Assembly: GCF_003952225.1 (NCBI RefSeq) | Contig: NZ_CP034437.1 | Location: forward strand, 1,159,501-1,223,500 | Reading direction: 5' to 3' | Length of the DNA: 64,000 nucleotides | Source: Paenibacillus albus | Lineage (GTDB): Bacteria; Bacillota; Bacilli; Paenibacillales; Paenibacillaceae | Part shown: one piece after another, positions 7,608-16,878 of the stretch | How positions within the stretch are numbered: position 1 is the stretch's first letter | Layout: each line of letters opens with the position of its first letter | Notes under the pieces: generated by a model | Told to the model about the DNA's origin: nothing | Databases searched by the model: none | Seen by the model: the letters and a program-made list of their open reading frames with translations, nothing else | Made by a program: the position numbers and the translations under genes

Positions 7608-9887
7608 TCATCGCCGCCTCGGAGACGTCATGTCCTCTACACCTGCCTCGGCATTTCTCCTATACTGGGTCGGAGTGACGCCGGTAATTTTCTTGAACGT
7701 CCGATTAAATGAGCTGAGCGTATTGTAACCGGCCTTCAGGGCAATATCTTGAATCTTCAGCTCCGATTGAAGCAGGAGGTCCTTCGCTTGCTTGATCCGG
7801 AACTCATTGACGTAATCCACGAAATTAGCCCCGGTCATCTCCTTGAAATACGTCGACAAATAACCGCTGCTTATGTTTAATTTGCCCGCAATGATATCGA
7901 GGGACAGCTCCTCGCTGTAGTGCTCCTCCATATAACGGAGGGTAAAGCTGATAATCGGATCATGCGTATCCTTCTTGAGCCGAACCAGTCTTCCAGCCTC
8001 GCTAACGAGCTCTTCAAAATATTCATCCAGCTCTTGAGCGGTATTCCGCTTCTTCATCGTTCGGGCTATCTCGGACAAGGGCTCGCTGTCAATCTGCAGC
8101 CCATGGAGCACGCGCAGCACTTTGTCCGTCGTCTCTTCGGCGAAACGATGGAACCGAGTCGCGGCGATGTTCTTCTTCTTCATCTTGGTCATCATCCGGC
8201 GCAAGGCATGCAGGGCAAGCGCATCGTTTCCCTCCTGCAGGCTTACATTCAGCTCTTGCTCCAGAGCGGCGGTGGGCAGCATAGGCTGAACGTGAACTTC
8301 ACCGGCCTGCAGGATATGGGTCGCATCGTCGAATGGCCTCAAGCTAACTAGCTGCAGCACCTCTTGATAAGCATTCGTCATCTCGGACCCATGCTCGTAA
8401 TAGGAGCTGACCGCAATATCAAAGAAGCTATAGGCGCTATCCGTATCCAAGACGGCCTTGATGCGGTCCAGCTCCGATCTCAAGCGGGCATCATCGCCGT
8501 CGCCGATATAGACGACGGACAGAATTTGATTCGTTTCAATTTGAAAAGTTTGCGCGCCGGCCATCGCGTTGCCTATGGCTTGTATGAGATATTCGCGAAT
8601 ATAGGCGACGGTCCGTTCCTCTTGATCAGGCATTTCGATCCAATAGCGCGCCTTGAAATTCAATTGAAACAGAATGAACCTGAAGGGGCGGCTATCCGCT
8701 TCATAGGCTGCGTCCGATTCTTGATATTCGATCCGGATGCGCTTAAGCAAATTCATAAGCGAATAATTCCGCAGATGGCTCTGTTTGTGCTGGATGCTGC
8801 GCATAGCCTCCTGGTTGACCTTAATCATATGGCCGATGTTGGCGTGAATCAGCTCGAATTCGTTGGCTGATCCGCGAGTAAGCTCCTTGTTTTCGTTCAA
8901 GCCGCGAATGGACTCTACAATTTTGCGAACCGGATTGTTGAAACGCTTACTGAACAGGACCGACAGAGCCGCGCTGATTGCGACCGAGATGAACAGCAGC
9001 ACGATAAGCGTAACGTTAAGCCGGAGGAGCCGATTGGAGATGCTGCTCGCCGGGATGATATTGACGTAGGTTAGCCCGCTTGTTTTCCCGGTCTGGTAGA
9101 AGTAATAATTGCCGCTTTGCTTCACCCAGTCCTTGCCGGACTTTAATTCCGGGAGAGGCTCGCTGGCCGTAAGCCCGGAGGAGTAGAGCACCTCTCCTTG
9201 CGGACTCAGCATATAGAAGTTGTTGTTAATCGATTGGTGATAATCCCGGTAGAACGAATCGACATCGATAAAGGCAAGAAACTCGTAATCGGAATAAAGC
9301 TTGCTGCGGAACAAATAAGGCAGGACACGCTCGGTATTCGTATCGGTTTGGGGAGCGGTGCTGCTCCTGAAGGAGTCGACAGGATACAGCTTCGAGTCGG
9401 AGCCGGACGCTGTCAGCTCCTGCTGCCAGAAGCCTGGCGCATGGCTGCGGCTTACATAATGCTCGGAGAACATGGCATCAAGACGATTACCGCGGCTGTT
9501 GTCCAGCACGAAACGATGCTTAACGTCATAAACGAGTACATTTTTCAGATAAAGCTGCGAATTAAAGGTAAGTTTCTGGATATCGTCAATGACTTCTCCG
9601 GCCGTGAGGTAATAATGCTTCGATTTTTGCAGATCGCCCAAATTTCTGTCCAAGTAAAGACCAACGAGCGAGTTGTTTAACAGATCGAAATACTTTTCCA
9701 TCCCATAGGTCGTATGAGCCAGATTCGAATCATTATAGGTAATAATCTCTTTGTGGATGCTCTGTCTGAACAATGCAAGCGAGACCAAATTGAATGATAC
9801 GAATAGGAAAATAATCGCGATAAAGCTGAGCATGATCTTCGCAAAGATGGAACGGGTGTTGACCTTCAAATGGATAATCTGCCGCAC
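7608..9887 (-). CDS. Membrane-bound AraC-family regulator with extracellular sensor and HAMP-like linker
   Basis: A 759-residue one-component regulator. A TM segment lies near the N-terminus (IMLSFIAIIFLFVSFNLVSL), followed by an extracellular sensor of about 230 residues and a second TM segment (LLRLNVTLIVLLFISVAISA). A HAMP-like linker, a middle cytoplasmic region and a C-terminal AraC DNA-binding domain with two HTH units complete it (LSLDIIAGKLNISSGYLST; IKQAKDLLLQSELKIQDIA). I place the start at GTG 9887, which has AAAAGGGG 7 nt upstream; a longer frame to 10034 lacks such a site. It faces away from the ABC/GH35 operon across a 193-bp gap and probably activates it when an extracellular sugar is sensed. 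Confidence 0.9.
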   Translation of the reverse strand: MRQIIHLKVNTRSIFAKIMLSFIAIIFLFVSFNLVSLALFRQSIHKEIITYNDSNLAHTTYGMEKYFDLLNNSLVGLYLDRNLGDLQKSKHYYLTAGEVIDDIQKLTFNSQLYLKNVLVYDVKHRFVLDNSRGNRLDAMFSEHYVSRSHAPGFWQQELTASGSDSKLYPVDSFRSSTAPQTDTNTERVLPYLFRSKLYSDYEFLAFIDVDSFYRDYHQSINNNFYMLSPQGEVLYSSGLTASEPLPELKSGKDWVKQSGNYYFYQTGKTSGLTYVNIIPASSISNRLLRLNVTLIVLLFISVAISAALSVLFSKRFNNPVRKIVESIRGLNENKELTRGSANEFELIHANIGHMIKVNQEAMRSIQHKQSHLRNYSLMNLLKRIRIEYQESDAAYEADSRPFRFILFQLNFKARYWIEMPDQEERTVAYIREYLIQAIGNAMAGAQTFQIETNQILSVVYIGDGDDARLRSELDRIKAVLDTDSAYSFFDIAVSSYYEHGSEMTNAYQEVLQLVSLRPFDDATHILQAGEVHVQPMLPTAALEQELNVSLQEGNDALALHALRRMMTKMKKKNIAATRFHRFAEETTDKVLRVLHGLQIDSEPLSEIARTMKKRNTAQELDEYFEELVSEAGRLVRLKKDTHDPIISFTLRYMEEHYSEELSLDIIAGKLNISSGYLSTYFKEMTGANFVDYVNEFRIKQAKDLLLQSELKIQDIALKAGYNTLSSFNRTFKKITGVTPTQYRRNAEAGVEDMTSPRRR

Positions 9888-10080
9888 GAATAATCCCCTT
9901 TTACTCGGTTGTAATCCGATTATCGAAAACTGTGCAATTTTTCGAATATCTGAAATATTGCATGATTCTAGGCATAAATCGGATATGCCTTTGACGGTAG
10001 AACCCATATTATAGCCATAGTTTAAAAAAATCAAGATTCGTTAATCCAGTCCAGTACGCGCATAAGAAGGGGGATCATCT

Positions 10081-11058
10081 TTGAATCACTATAAGCTTAC
10101 AGGCCATGCCGCGACCAATGCGGCCGTTGCTTCTCAGAAGAAGAGAAGCCGGGCAGCCTCGCTAGCGGGCAAGCTGTGGAATGAGCGATATTTGTACCTA
10201 TTGCTTCTCCCGGGACTTCTCTACTTTATTATTTACCGGTACGTTCCGATGCTCGGAAACGTAATTGCCTTTCAGGACTTCAGTCCGTTCCAAGGGTTTC
10301 TGCACAGCGACTGGGTAGGGCTCAAGCATTTTAAGAAGATTTTCGCGGACAGAGAAGTAATCAGAGTCATTTGGAACACGCTCTATCTCTCCTTCCTGCA
10401 AATCGCGTTCGCTTTCCCTGTTTCGATAGCGCTTTCACTAATGCTGAACGAGGTTCGGGGTGAGAAGTACAAGCGGATCATTCAATCGCTCGTCTACTTA
10501 CCGCATTTCTTGTCTTGGGTCGTCGTTGCCGGGATCGTAACCGTAATGCTCAAATCTGAGGGCATTGTCAATCACTATCTCCAGGCCGGATTAGGCATTC
10601 ACGCCATTCCGTTCTTAACTTCTCCGCATTGGTTTATGCCGTTAATCGTGTTAGAGGTCATCTGGAAGGAATCCGGCTGGGGGACGATCATCTTCCTTGC
10701 CGCTTTGGCGGGCGTCAATCCTAGCTTGTATGAAGCAGCCGTCGTCGATGGTGCGAGCAAGATCAGACAGCTGTGGCATATTACGCTGCCTTCGATCCGA
10801 AGCACGATTATTATTTTGCTGATTCTTCGTCTGGGCAGCGTGCTGGATGTTGGGTTTGAACAGATCTTCCTGATGCTGAATCCGCTGAATAAGTCGATTG
10901 GCGATGTGCTTGATACGTACGTGTACTACAAAGGGATTCAAAGCTCGGATTTCAGCTTTGCAACGGCAGTCGGCTTGTTCAAGTCGCTCGTCGGGCTGGT
11001 CTTGATTGTCGGCGCGAATAAACTAGCCAAGAAGTTTGGCGAAGAAGGAATCTACTAA
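10081..11058 (+). CDS. ABC sugar transporter permease, LplB type
   Basis: A 325-residue inner-membrane permease of an oligosaccharide importer. It shows six TM segments and the cytoplasmic EAA loop that contacts the ATPase (LYEAAVVDGASKIRQLWHIT). The N-terminus (YLYLLLLPGLLYFIIYRYVPM) is typical of LplB. The start is TTG with GAAGGGGG upstream. It is first in the operon, 12 nt before the second permease. No ATPase gene is present, as usual for these systems, which share a common MsmX-type ATPase encoded elsewhere. Confidence 0.92.
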   Translation: MNHYKLTGHAATNAAVASQKKRSRAASLAGKLWNERYLYLLLLPGLLYFIIYRYVPMLGNVIAFQDFSPFQGFLHSDWVGLKHFKKIFADREVIRVIWNTLYLSFLQIAFAFPVSIALSLMLNEVRGEKYKRIIQSLVYLPHFLSWVVVAGIVTVMLKSEGIVNHYLQAGLGIHAIPFLTSPHWFMPLIVLEVIWKESGWGTIIFLAALAGVNPSLYEAAVVDGASKIRQLWHITLPSIRSTIIILLILRLGSVLDVGFEQIFLMLNPLNKSIGDVLDTYVYYKGIQSSDFSFATAVGLFKSLVGLVLIVGANKLAKKFGEEGIY

Positions 11059-11070
11059 GGGGCGAAGCAT

Positions 11071-11955
11071 GTGGTTAAAAATCATTCTTTACTGGAAAAA
11101 TTAGGTGGAGTGCTGAATGTGGTTCTGCTTGCCGTAGTAGGACTCCTGATGTTATTCCCGTTCTATTACATGATCGCCACTTCGTTCACTTCGGCGGCGG
11201 AGAGTGCGACAAAGACATTTGTGCTGTTTCCGAAAAGATGGGTCTTTGATGCCTACTCCTACATTTTCCACTCCAAGGTTTTTGTCCGTTCGCTCTTCGT
11301 TACAGCAGGCGTTACGGTCGTCGGGTCGGTGTTCAGCTTGCTTCTGACTTCGATGATGGCGTATCCGCTATCGCGGAACATTACCGGTCAACGATTCTAT
11401 CTGTTCCTCGTCCTCTTTACGTTTGTTTTCGGTGCAGGTATCATTCCAACCTATATGGTTGTGAAATCGACGCACTTGATTGACACGTACTGGGCGCTCA
11501 TTATTCCTGGAGCTATCAATTCGTTTAACTTGATCGTTCTGCGGCAGTTCTTCCTAGGCATACCAAATGATCTTACGGAGGCTGCGGTACTGGACGGCGC
11601 CAACGATCTGCAAATTTTCACGCGCATTATCCTTCCGCTGTCCAAGCCTGCGCTAGCCGCTTTCGGTCTGTTCTATGCGGTTACGAGCTGGAACACGTAC
11701 TTCAATGCGCTCATCTATATTAACGATCCAACCAAATGGACCGTGCAGGTTATTTTGCGGCAAATCGTAATTCTGAGCCAGCGATTGGACTCGCTATCGG
11801 ACGGTCAACAGGCTGCGATTGCGAGCGCCTCTCCCCCTGGCGAAACCATTGGCATGGCCGCGATCTTGATCGCGACGCTTCCGATTCTAGCGCTATACCC
11901 GTTCCTGCAAAAGCATTTCGCGAAGGGAGTGATGCTAGGCTCTGTCAAGGGCTAG
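11071..11955 (+). CDS. ABC sugar transporter permease, YtcP/LplC type
   Basis: A 294-residue permease with six TM segments and the EAA loop LTEAAVLDGANDLQIF. The C-terminal ending YPFLQKHFAKGVMLGSVKG is characteristic of the YtcP branch. It starts at GTG, 12 nt after the upstream permease, and forms the second channel subunit of the same importer. Confidence 0.92.
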   Translation: MVKNHSLLEKLGGVLNVVLLAVVGLLMLFPFYYMIATSFTSAAESATKTFVLFPKRWVFDAYSYIFHSKVFVRSLFVTAGVTVVGSVFSLLLTSMMAYPLSRNITGQRFYLFLVLFTFVFGAGIIPTYMVVKSTHLIDTYWALIIPGAINSFNLIVLRQFFLGIPNDLTEAAVLDGANDLQIFTRIILPLSKPALAAFGLFYAVTSWNTYFNALIYINDPTKWTVQVILRQIVILSQRLDSLSDGQQAAIASASPPGETIGMAAILIATLPILALYPFLQKHFAKGVMLGSVKG

Positions 11956-12008
11956 CAAGCAGCTTTCGTGTAATCGAAATGCCAAGATAAATAGAGGAGG
12001 TCAAACGT

Positions 12009-13601
12009 GTGCGAAACAAACTTGTCTCATCTTTACTTATTGTTGCGTTATCCAGCTCCCTTCTGGCGGCATGTTCTTCTAAAGGCAATGAAGGCAGCGA
12101 ATCCCCTTCCACCGCGGACAACGCGAGTAACGCGAAGGATCAGAAGGTCTCCATCGATTGGTTCGACGGAACATGGGAAGATCCGGTTCCGGGACCGAGC
12201 AGTGAAGCCGTAACGAAAATCAATGAGAAATTCAACGTCGACTTCAAGCCGCAGTACATCCCATTCGATACTTACGAGGAGAAGCTCGCGGTAAAAATGG
12301 CGTCTGGCGATATTCCGGACGTGATCGGGATGGAAGAAGTAGACGCGAATTATATGAAGTGGGCGCAGCAAGGCGCATTCCTGCCGCTGGACGAGTTTCT
12401 GAAGCAGTATGAGTCGACCAAAGCGGTACCTGACTATGCATGGGATTCGCTCAAGGTAGACGGAAAAGTATACGGAATTCCGACATACTTCTCGCCTAAA
12501 GGCGGCAAAAAACCGGTCATTCGTAAAGACTGGCTGGACAAGCTGCATCTGAAAATGCCTACGAATTACGAAGAGCTGAAGCAGGTCATTATTGCCTTCA
12601 CGAAGAACGATCCTGATGGCAACGGTAAGAACGATACAATCGGGCTCGGACTTGCCAAAGGCATTTATTACGATCCTTCGTTCGGTGCGTATTATGGCAA
12701 CGCGACCTGGTACCACAAGAACGGCAGCGGACAATTGATTCCAGGCGCTATTGCGGACGGGAATAAGGAGAAAATCACTTTCTTGGCTGACCTGCAGAAG
12801 CAAGGTGTCTTGCAGGCGGATTGGGCGGTTACCGCGTACAAGGATATATTCAAAGCGTTCAACGCAGGTAAAGTCGGTGTTTGGTATGAGCAGCCAGGCG
12901 GCAGCGGAAACAACGGCATTCAGTTTGACGTGCTGAAGCAGAACGCTCCGAACGCCGAAGTTGTGCCGATCCCGCCGTTCAAGGCGCCGGACGGTTCGCA
13001 AGGCCTTACAATCAACGGCAGCTGGTACCGGATGTATATGATCTCTGCCAAGCTGAAGGATCAGCCGGAGAAAGTGAAACGTATCCTGGAGATGATCGAC
13101 TACTTCCATAAACCAGTCGGCTTCGATCAGCGCAATCCGCAGAACGAATACTTCGACTGGCTGTATGGCGGCGAAGGCAAAGGCTACAAAATGGAGAACG
13201 GAGCTGCACAGCCAATCGCAGAGAACCGTTCGAATGTCGCTCCAAGCGCTTATATTACCGATGGCGGCTGGTTCATGAAGGATGAAGATTTATTCGCATT
13301 CCCGAAAATGGCCAAGACGAAGGAAGAGCAGTCGTTCCAACAATCTCTAGCTGACATGCTGCATACGCAGAAGTTCTATGTCAATCCAACGGGCCGGATT
13401 ATCTCGCCGATGCTGATGGAGAAGAGCGGGGAGCTGCAGGAGTATATTACGACCGAGACGACAAAGATGATCTTCGGCGAAAGACCGCTATCCGACTGGG
13501 ACAAGATGGTTCAGGAGTATATGGATAAAGGCGGCAAGGACGTCATCGACGAAGTGAACAAGAGCCTGGAGGCCAATAAAATCCAGGGTGAATGGAAATA
13601 A
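12009..13601 (+). CDS. Extracellular solute-binding lipoprotein, LplA type
   Basis: A 530-residue substrate-binding protein. The N-terminal signal ends in a lipobox (SSSLLAAC), so it should be lipid-anchored outside the membrane. The mature part has the family 1 binding-protein fold: VSIDWFDGTWEDP, then ASGDIPDVIGMEE and VDGKVYGIPTYFSPKGG. The GTG start at 12009 follows AGAGGAGG. It is the third gene of the importer operon, before a GH35 beta-galactosidase, which suggests a galactose-containing oligosaccharide ligand. The ligand is inference. Confidence 0.92.
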   Translation: MRNKLVSSLLIVALSSSLLAACSSKGNEGSESPSTADNASNAKDQKVSIDWFDGTWEDPVPGPSSEAVTKINEKFNVDFKPQYIPFDTYEEKLAVKMASGDIPDVIGMEEVDANYMKWAQQGAFLPLDEFLKQYESTKAVPDYAWDSLKVDGKVYGIPTYFSPKGGKKPVIRKDWLDKLHLKMPTNYEELKQVIIAFTKNDPDGNGKNDTIGLGLAKGIYYDPSFGAYYGNATWYHKNGSGQLIPGAIADGNKEKITFLADLQKQGVLQADWAVTAYKDIFKAFNAGKVGVWYEQPGGSGNNGIQFDVLKQNAPNAEVVPIPPFKAPDGSQGLTINGSWYRMYMISAKLKDQPEKVKRILEMIDYFHKPVGFDQRNPQNEYFDWLYGGEGKGYKMENGAAQPIAENRSNVAPSAYITDGGWFMKDEDLFAFPKMAKTKEEQSFQQSLADMLHTQKFYVNPTGRIISPMLMEKSGELQEYITTETTKMIFGERPLSDWDKMVQEYMDKGGKDVIDEVNKSLEANKIQGEWK

Positions 13602-13617
13602 GGAATTCCTTAAAGGG

Positions 13618-13648
13618 CAGCACGGACGACCGTAGGTCCGTGCTGTTT
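13618..13648 (+). terminator. Hairpin after the solute-binding protein gene
   Basis: A perfect 10-bp stem (CAGCACGGAC / GTCCGTGCTG), an 8-nt loop and only three T residues. With so weak a T tract it may be a partial terminator or an mRNA-stabilising end that uncouples importer and enzyme expression. Confidence 0.6.
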
Positions 13649-13685
13649 CACTGTATACACATTCTTGGGTAAACGAGGTATAATG

Positions 13686-15440
13686 ATGCCGATATTGACG
13701 ACAAATAACCAATCTTTCCTGTTAGACGGCGAACCATTTCGCATTTTAGCGGGCGCCATTCACTATTTCCGCGTCGTGCCTGAATACTGGAGGGACCGCC
13801 TCTGGAAGCTCAGAGAGGGCGGATTCAATACCGTTGAAACGTATGTCGCTTGGAATATGCATGAGCCGGTCGAAGGTCGGTTTAACTTCGAGGGGATTGC
13901 GGACCTTACCCGCTTTATTGAGATTGCCGGCGAGCTCGGCTTGCATGTGATCGTCCGTCCTAGCCCGTATATTTGCGCGGAGTGGGAATTCGGCGGACTG
14001 CCTGCATGGCTGCTTGCCGACCCGGGCATGCGTCTGCGCTGCTTGCATCAGCCGTTCCTCGATAAAGTCGATGCGTATTATGATGTGCTGCTGCCGAAGC
14101 TCGTTCCGCTTCTCGCAACGAACGGCGGTCCTATTATCGCGATGCAGATCGAGAACGAATATGGCAGCTATGGCAATGATAAAGCGTATTTGGCCTACCT
14201 GGAGAAGAGCATGAAGGTTCGCGGCATCGACGTGCTTCTGTTCACATCCGACGGACCTGGCGACTTTTATTTGCAGGGCGGGATGATGGATGGCGTACTC
14301 GCTACCGTCAACTTCGGTTCGCGTTCGGAAGAAGCGTTTGCGAAGCTGGGTGAGTATCAGCAGGACAAGCCGATGATGTGCATGGAGTTCTGGAACGGCT
14401 GGTTCGATCACTGGGGCGAGCAGCATCATACGCGCGATTCGGACGATGCCGCGGCCGTGCTTGATGAGATGCTGGCTGCAGGCGCATCCGTGAATGCGTA
14501 CATGTACCACGGAGGCACGAATTTCGGGTTCTATAATGGCGCCAACTATGGCAATGAGCAGCATCAGCCAACGATTACGAGCTACGATTATGATGTGGCA
14601 ATCAGCGAATCGGGCGACTTGACGGAGAAGTTCTATAAATATCGCGAAGTGATCTCGAAGTACATGCAGCTTAAACCGCTTAACCTGCCGGAACCGATCA
14701 AGAAGAAAGCATATGGCAGCGTTACGATGACGGGTTATGCCGCTTTGTTCGATTCGCTGGACAAGCTCTCTGTACCTGTTATCCGCACATGTCCGGAAAC
14801 GATGGAGCAGCTGGGGCAGGACTACGGCTTCATTCTGTATTCCACTCAAGTTATCGGGCCTCTAGCCGCTACCCGCCTCAATCTTCAAGACGTTCACGAC
14901 CGTGCGCTCGTCTTCTTGAATGGCGAATATAAAGGCACGATCGAGCGCAATAACAAAGCTCATGACGTACTGCTTGAAATACCGGCAGGTGGCGCAACAC
15001 TGGACATTTTGGTGGAAAATATGGGGCGGATCAATTATGGTCCGTATTTGAAGGATAGCAAGGGCATTACGGAAGGGGTGCGGCTTGGCCCGCAATTCCT
15101 ATATCATTGGACGATTCGGTCGCTGCCACTCAATCCATTAAGTGAGCTTGTATATCAATCGGAACCAGCGACGCCAACACAGGAACAGCCGACGTTCTAC
15201 CGAGGACAGTTCCAAGTGGATGAACTCGCCGATACCTTCCTTGAGCTGCAAGGCTGGACGAAAGGCGTTGTATTCGTAAACGGCTTCAACCTTGGCCGCT
15301 ACTGGGAGATCGGTCCGCAAGGGACGCTGTATATCCCGGCGCCATTATTGCGCGAAGGCAGTAATGAGCTGATTATTTTTGAGCTGCATGGCTGTGAGAA
15401 GCCTGTGGTTATGCTGCTGGACAGCGCAAAGCTCGGATAA
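13686..15440 (+). CDS. GH35 beta-galactosidase
   Basis: A 584-residue family 35 glycoside hydrolase without a signal peptide, so cytoplasmic; it removes terminal beta-galactose from imported oligosaccharides. Family marks are GAIHYFRVVPEYWRDRL, TVETYVAWNMHEP and PYICAEWEFGGLPAWL. The acid/base glutamate lies in QIENEYGSYG (Glu158) and the nucleophile in MCMEFWNGWFDHWGE (Glu234). The C-terminal part has the galactose-binding-like jelly-roll domains with VFVNGFNLGRYWEIGPQ. I chose ATG 13686, which has GAGGT 6 nt upstream, over the in-frame TTG at 13665. It sits between the importer and an oxidoreductase. Confidence 0.93.
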   Translation: MPILTTNNQSFLLDGEPFRILAGAIHYFRVVPEYWRDRLWKLREGGFNTVETYVAWNMHEPVEGRFNFEGIADLTRFIEIAGELGLHVIVRPSPYICAEWEFGGLPAWLLADPGMRLRCLHQPFLDKVDAYYDVLLPKLVPLLATNGGPIIAMQIENEYGSYGNDKAYLAYLEKSMKVRGIDVLLFTSDGPGDFYLQGGMMDGVLATVNFGSRSEEAFAKLGEYQQDKPMMCMEFWNGWFDHWGEQHHTRDSDDAAAVLDEMLAAGASVNAYMYHGGTNFGFYNGANYGNEQHQPTITSYDYDVAISESGDLTEKFYKYREVISKYMQLKPLNLPEPIKKKAYGSVTMTGYAALFDSLDKLSVPVIRTCPETMEQLGQDYGFILYSTQVIGPLAATRLNLQDVHDRALVFLNGEYKGTIERNNKAHDVLLEIPAGGATLDILVENMGRINYGPYLKDSKGITEGVRLGPQFLYHWTIRSLPLNPLSELVYQSEPATPTQEQPTFYRGQFQVDELADTFLELQGWTKGVVFVNGFNLGRYWEIGPQGTLYIPAPLLREGSNELIIFELHGCEKPVVMLLDSAKLG

Positions 15441-15475
15441 ATAGATTGCCATCTTATTTATTGAAGGAGATAACG

Positions 15476-16735
15476 ATGAAACAACTTACCGCGATATTGA
15501 TTGGGGCAGGGGCGCGAGGCGCGAACAGCTATGCACCGTTTGCGCTTGATTACCCGCATGAACTGATATTCGTTGCCGTTGCCGAGCCGGACCAAACCCG
15601 GCGCGAGCAGTTCGCCCTGAAGCACGCGATTCCGGCAGAGCAAAGCTACGCATCATGGGAACAGCTGCTTGCAGGCCCGAAGATTGCCGATATCGCTGTT
15701 ATTTGCACGCAGGATCGGATGCATTATCATCCGACAATGCAGGCTCTGAATAGCAAGTATCATGTCCTTCTGGAGAAGCCGATGTCTCCTGATCCGAGAG
15801 AATGCTTGGAGATGGAGCAGGCTGCCCGCGATAACAATTGCTTGCTCTCGATCTGCCATGTCCTGCGCTACACGCCGTTCTGGAATGCGATCAAGCAAGT
15901 TTTGCAGGAAGGGCGTATTGGCGATATCGCATCCATCCAGTTGAACGAGAACGTAGGCTATTGGCATATCGCGCATAGCTTTGTCCGAGGAAACTGGAAC
16001 AACAGCGATACGTCGAGTCCGATGATTCTGTCCAAATCCTGTCACGATATGGATGTCCTGTCGTGGCTGATGGATAAGCCGTGTGAGCGTGTGAGCTCCT
16101 ACGGATCGCTGATGCACTTTAACAGTACGAACGCGCCTGAGGGTTCGACCGATCGCTGTCTGGACTGCGCAGTCGAAACGACCTGCCCGTATTCCGCGCC
16201 ACGGTTCTATCTGAGCGAACAGTTCAAAGGATGGGCACGTCACTTCACGCCTGAGTTGACGAAAGAGAATATCGTCCAGGGATTGCGTGATACCGACTAC
16301 GGACGCTGCGTATACAGAAGTGACAATAACGTCGTCGATCATCAAGTCGTCAACATGGAATTCGCCGGCGGCGCAACCGCGATGTTCAGCATGAGCGGCT
16401 TTACCTTCGACCAAGAGCGCAGAATCCAGATCATGGGCACTCGCGGAGAGCTGCGCGGGGAAGATGACAAGATCACCTTGTTTGATTTTCTAACGCATCA
16501 AAAAACCGAGATAACGATTCCTACGCAAATGAGCGGCCATGGCGGCGGCGATGCAGGCATTGTCCGCAGCTTCTTAGCCGATGTGCGGAGCTATCACGGA
16601 CAAGAGACGCTTACCTCAGCCGGCGCTTCCGTTCGCAGCCACCTGATGGCTTTCGCTGCGGAAGAGTCGCGCTTGAACGGCGGCAAGTCGATTGAGCTTT
16701 CTCAGTATGCGGAAGATTTGATGGTTAAGTGTTGA
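15476..16735 (+). CDS. Gfo/Idh/MocA-family oxidoreductase
   Basis: A 419-residue NAD(P)-dependent oxidoreductase. The N-terminal Rossmann fold shows AILIGAGARGANSY; the catalytic lysine is in HVLLEKPMSPDP. A cysteine-rich insert (CLDCAVETTCPYSAPRFY) marks a subfamily seen next to glycoside hydrolases. ATG 15476 has AAGGAG 6 nt upstream; an in-frame TTG at 15446 is rejected. It follows the GH35 gene by 35 nt and is last in the operon, so it probably oxidises or reduces the released sugar. The substrate is not known. Confidence 0.9.
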   Translation: MKQLTAILIGAGARGANSYAPFALDYPHELIFVAVAEPDQTRREQFALKHAIPAEQSYASWEQLLAGPKIADIAVICTQDRMHYHPTMQALNSKYHVLLEKPMSPDPRECLEMEQAARDNNCLLSICHVLRYTPFWNAIKQVLQEGRIGDIASIQLNENVGYWHIAHSFVRGNWNNSDTSSPMILSKSCHDMDVLSWLMDKPCERVSSYGSLMHFNSTNAPEGSTDRCLDCAVETTCPYSAPRFYLSEQFKGWARHFTPELTKENIVQGLRDTDYGRCVYRSDNNVVDHQVVNMEFAGGATAMFSMSGFTFDQERRIQIMGTRGELRGEDDKITLFDFLTHQKTEITIPTQMSGHGGGDAGIVRSFLADVRSYHGQETLTSAGASVRSHLMAFAAEESRLNGGKSIELSQYAEDLMVKC

Positions 16736-16786
16736 TCAGTATAATCCTCTGCTAAAGAACGCGTTACCTCATAGTCCACCTTTTGC

Positions 16787-16817
16787 AACCACATCCCTAT
16801 AAGGATGTGGTTTTTGC
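16787..16817 (+). terminator. Terminator after the GH35/oxidoreductase operon
   Basis: A perfect 10-bp stem (AACCACATCC / GGATGTGGTT), a 6-nt loop and a T run. It is almost identical to the terminator at 20535-20563. Confidence 0.9.
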
Positions 16818-16878
16818 TTTACTTCAAATCTGCTAAACTGGAATTAATTGCTAATCCACGGCGAGGGAGTTACAAAAC

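Noticed and set aside
12048-13109. A 353-codon open frame on the minus strand inside the binding-protein gene.
   Set aside because: It is antisense to a clear lipoprotein gene, has no ribosome site, and its translation is Arg/Leu/Val-rich with no recognisable motif; it is a shadow.
13746-14849. A 367-codon minus-strand open frame inside the GH35 gene.
   Set aside because: It is antisense to a well-supported enzyme and lacks a start signal or a domain.
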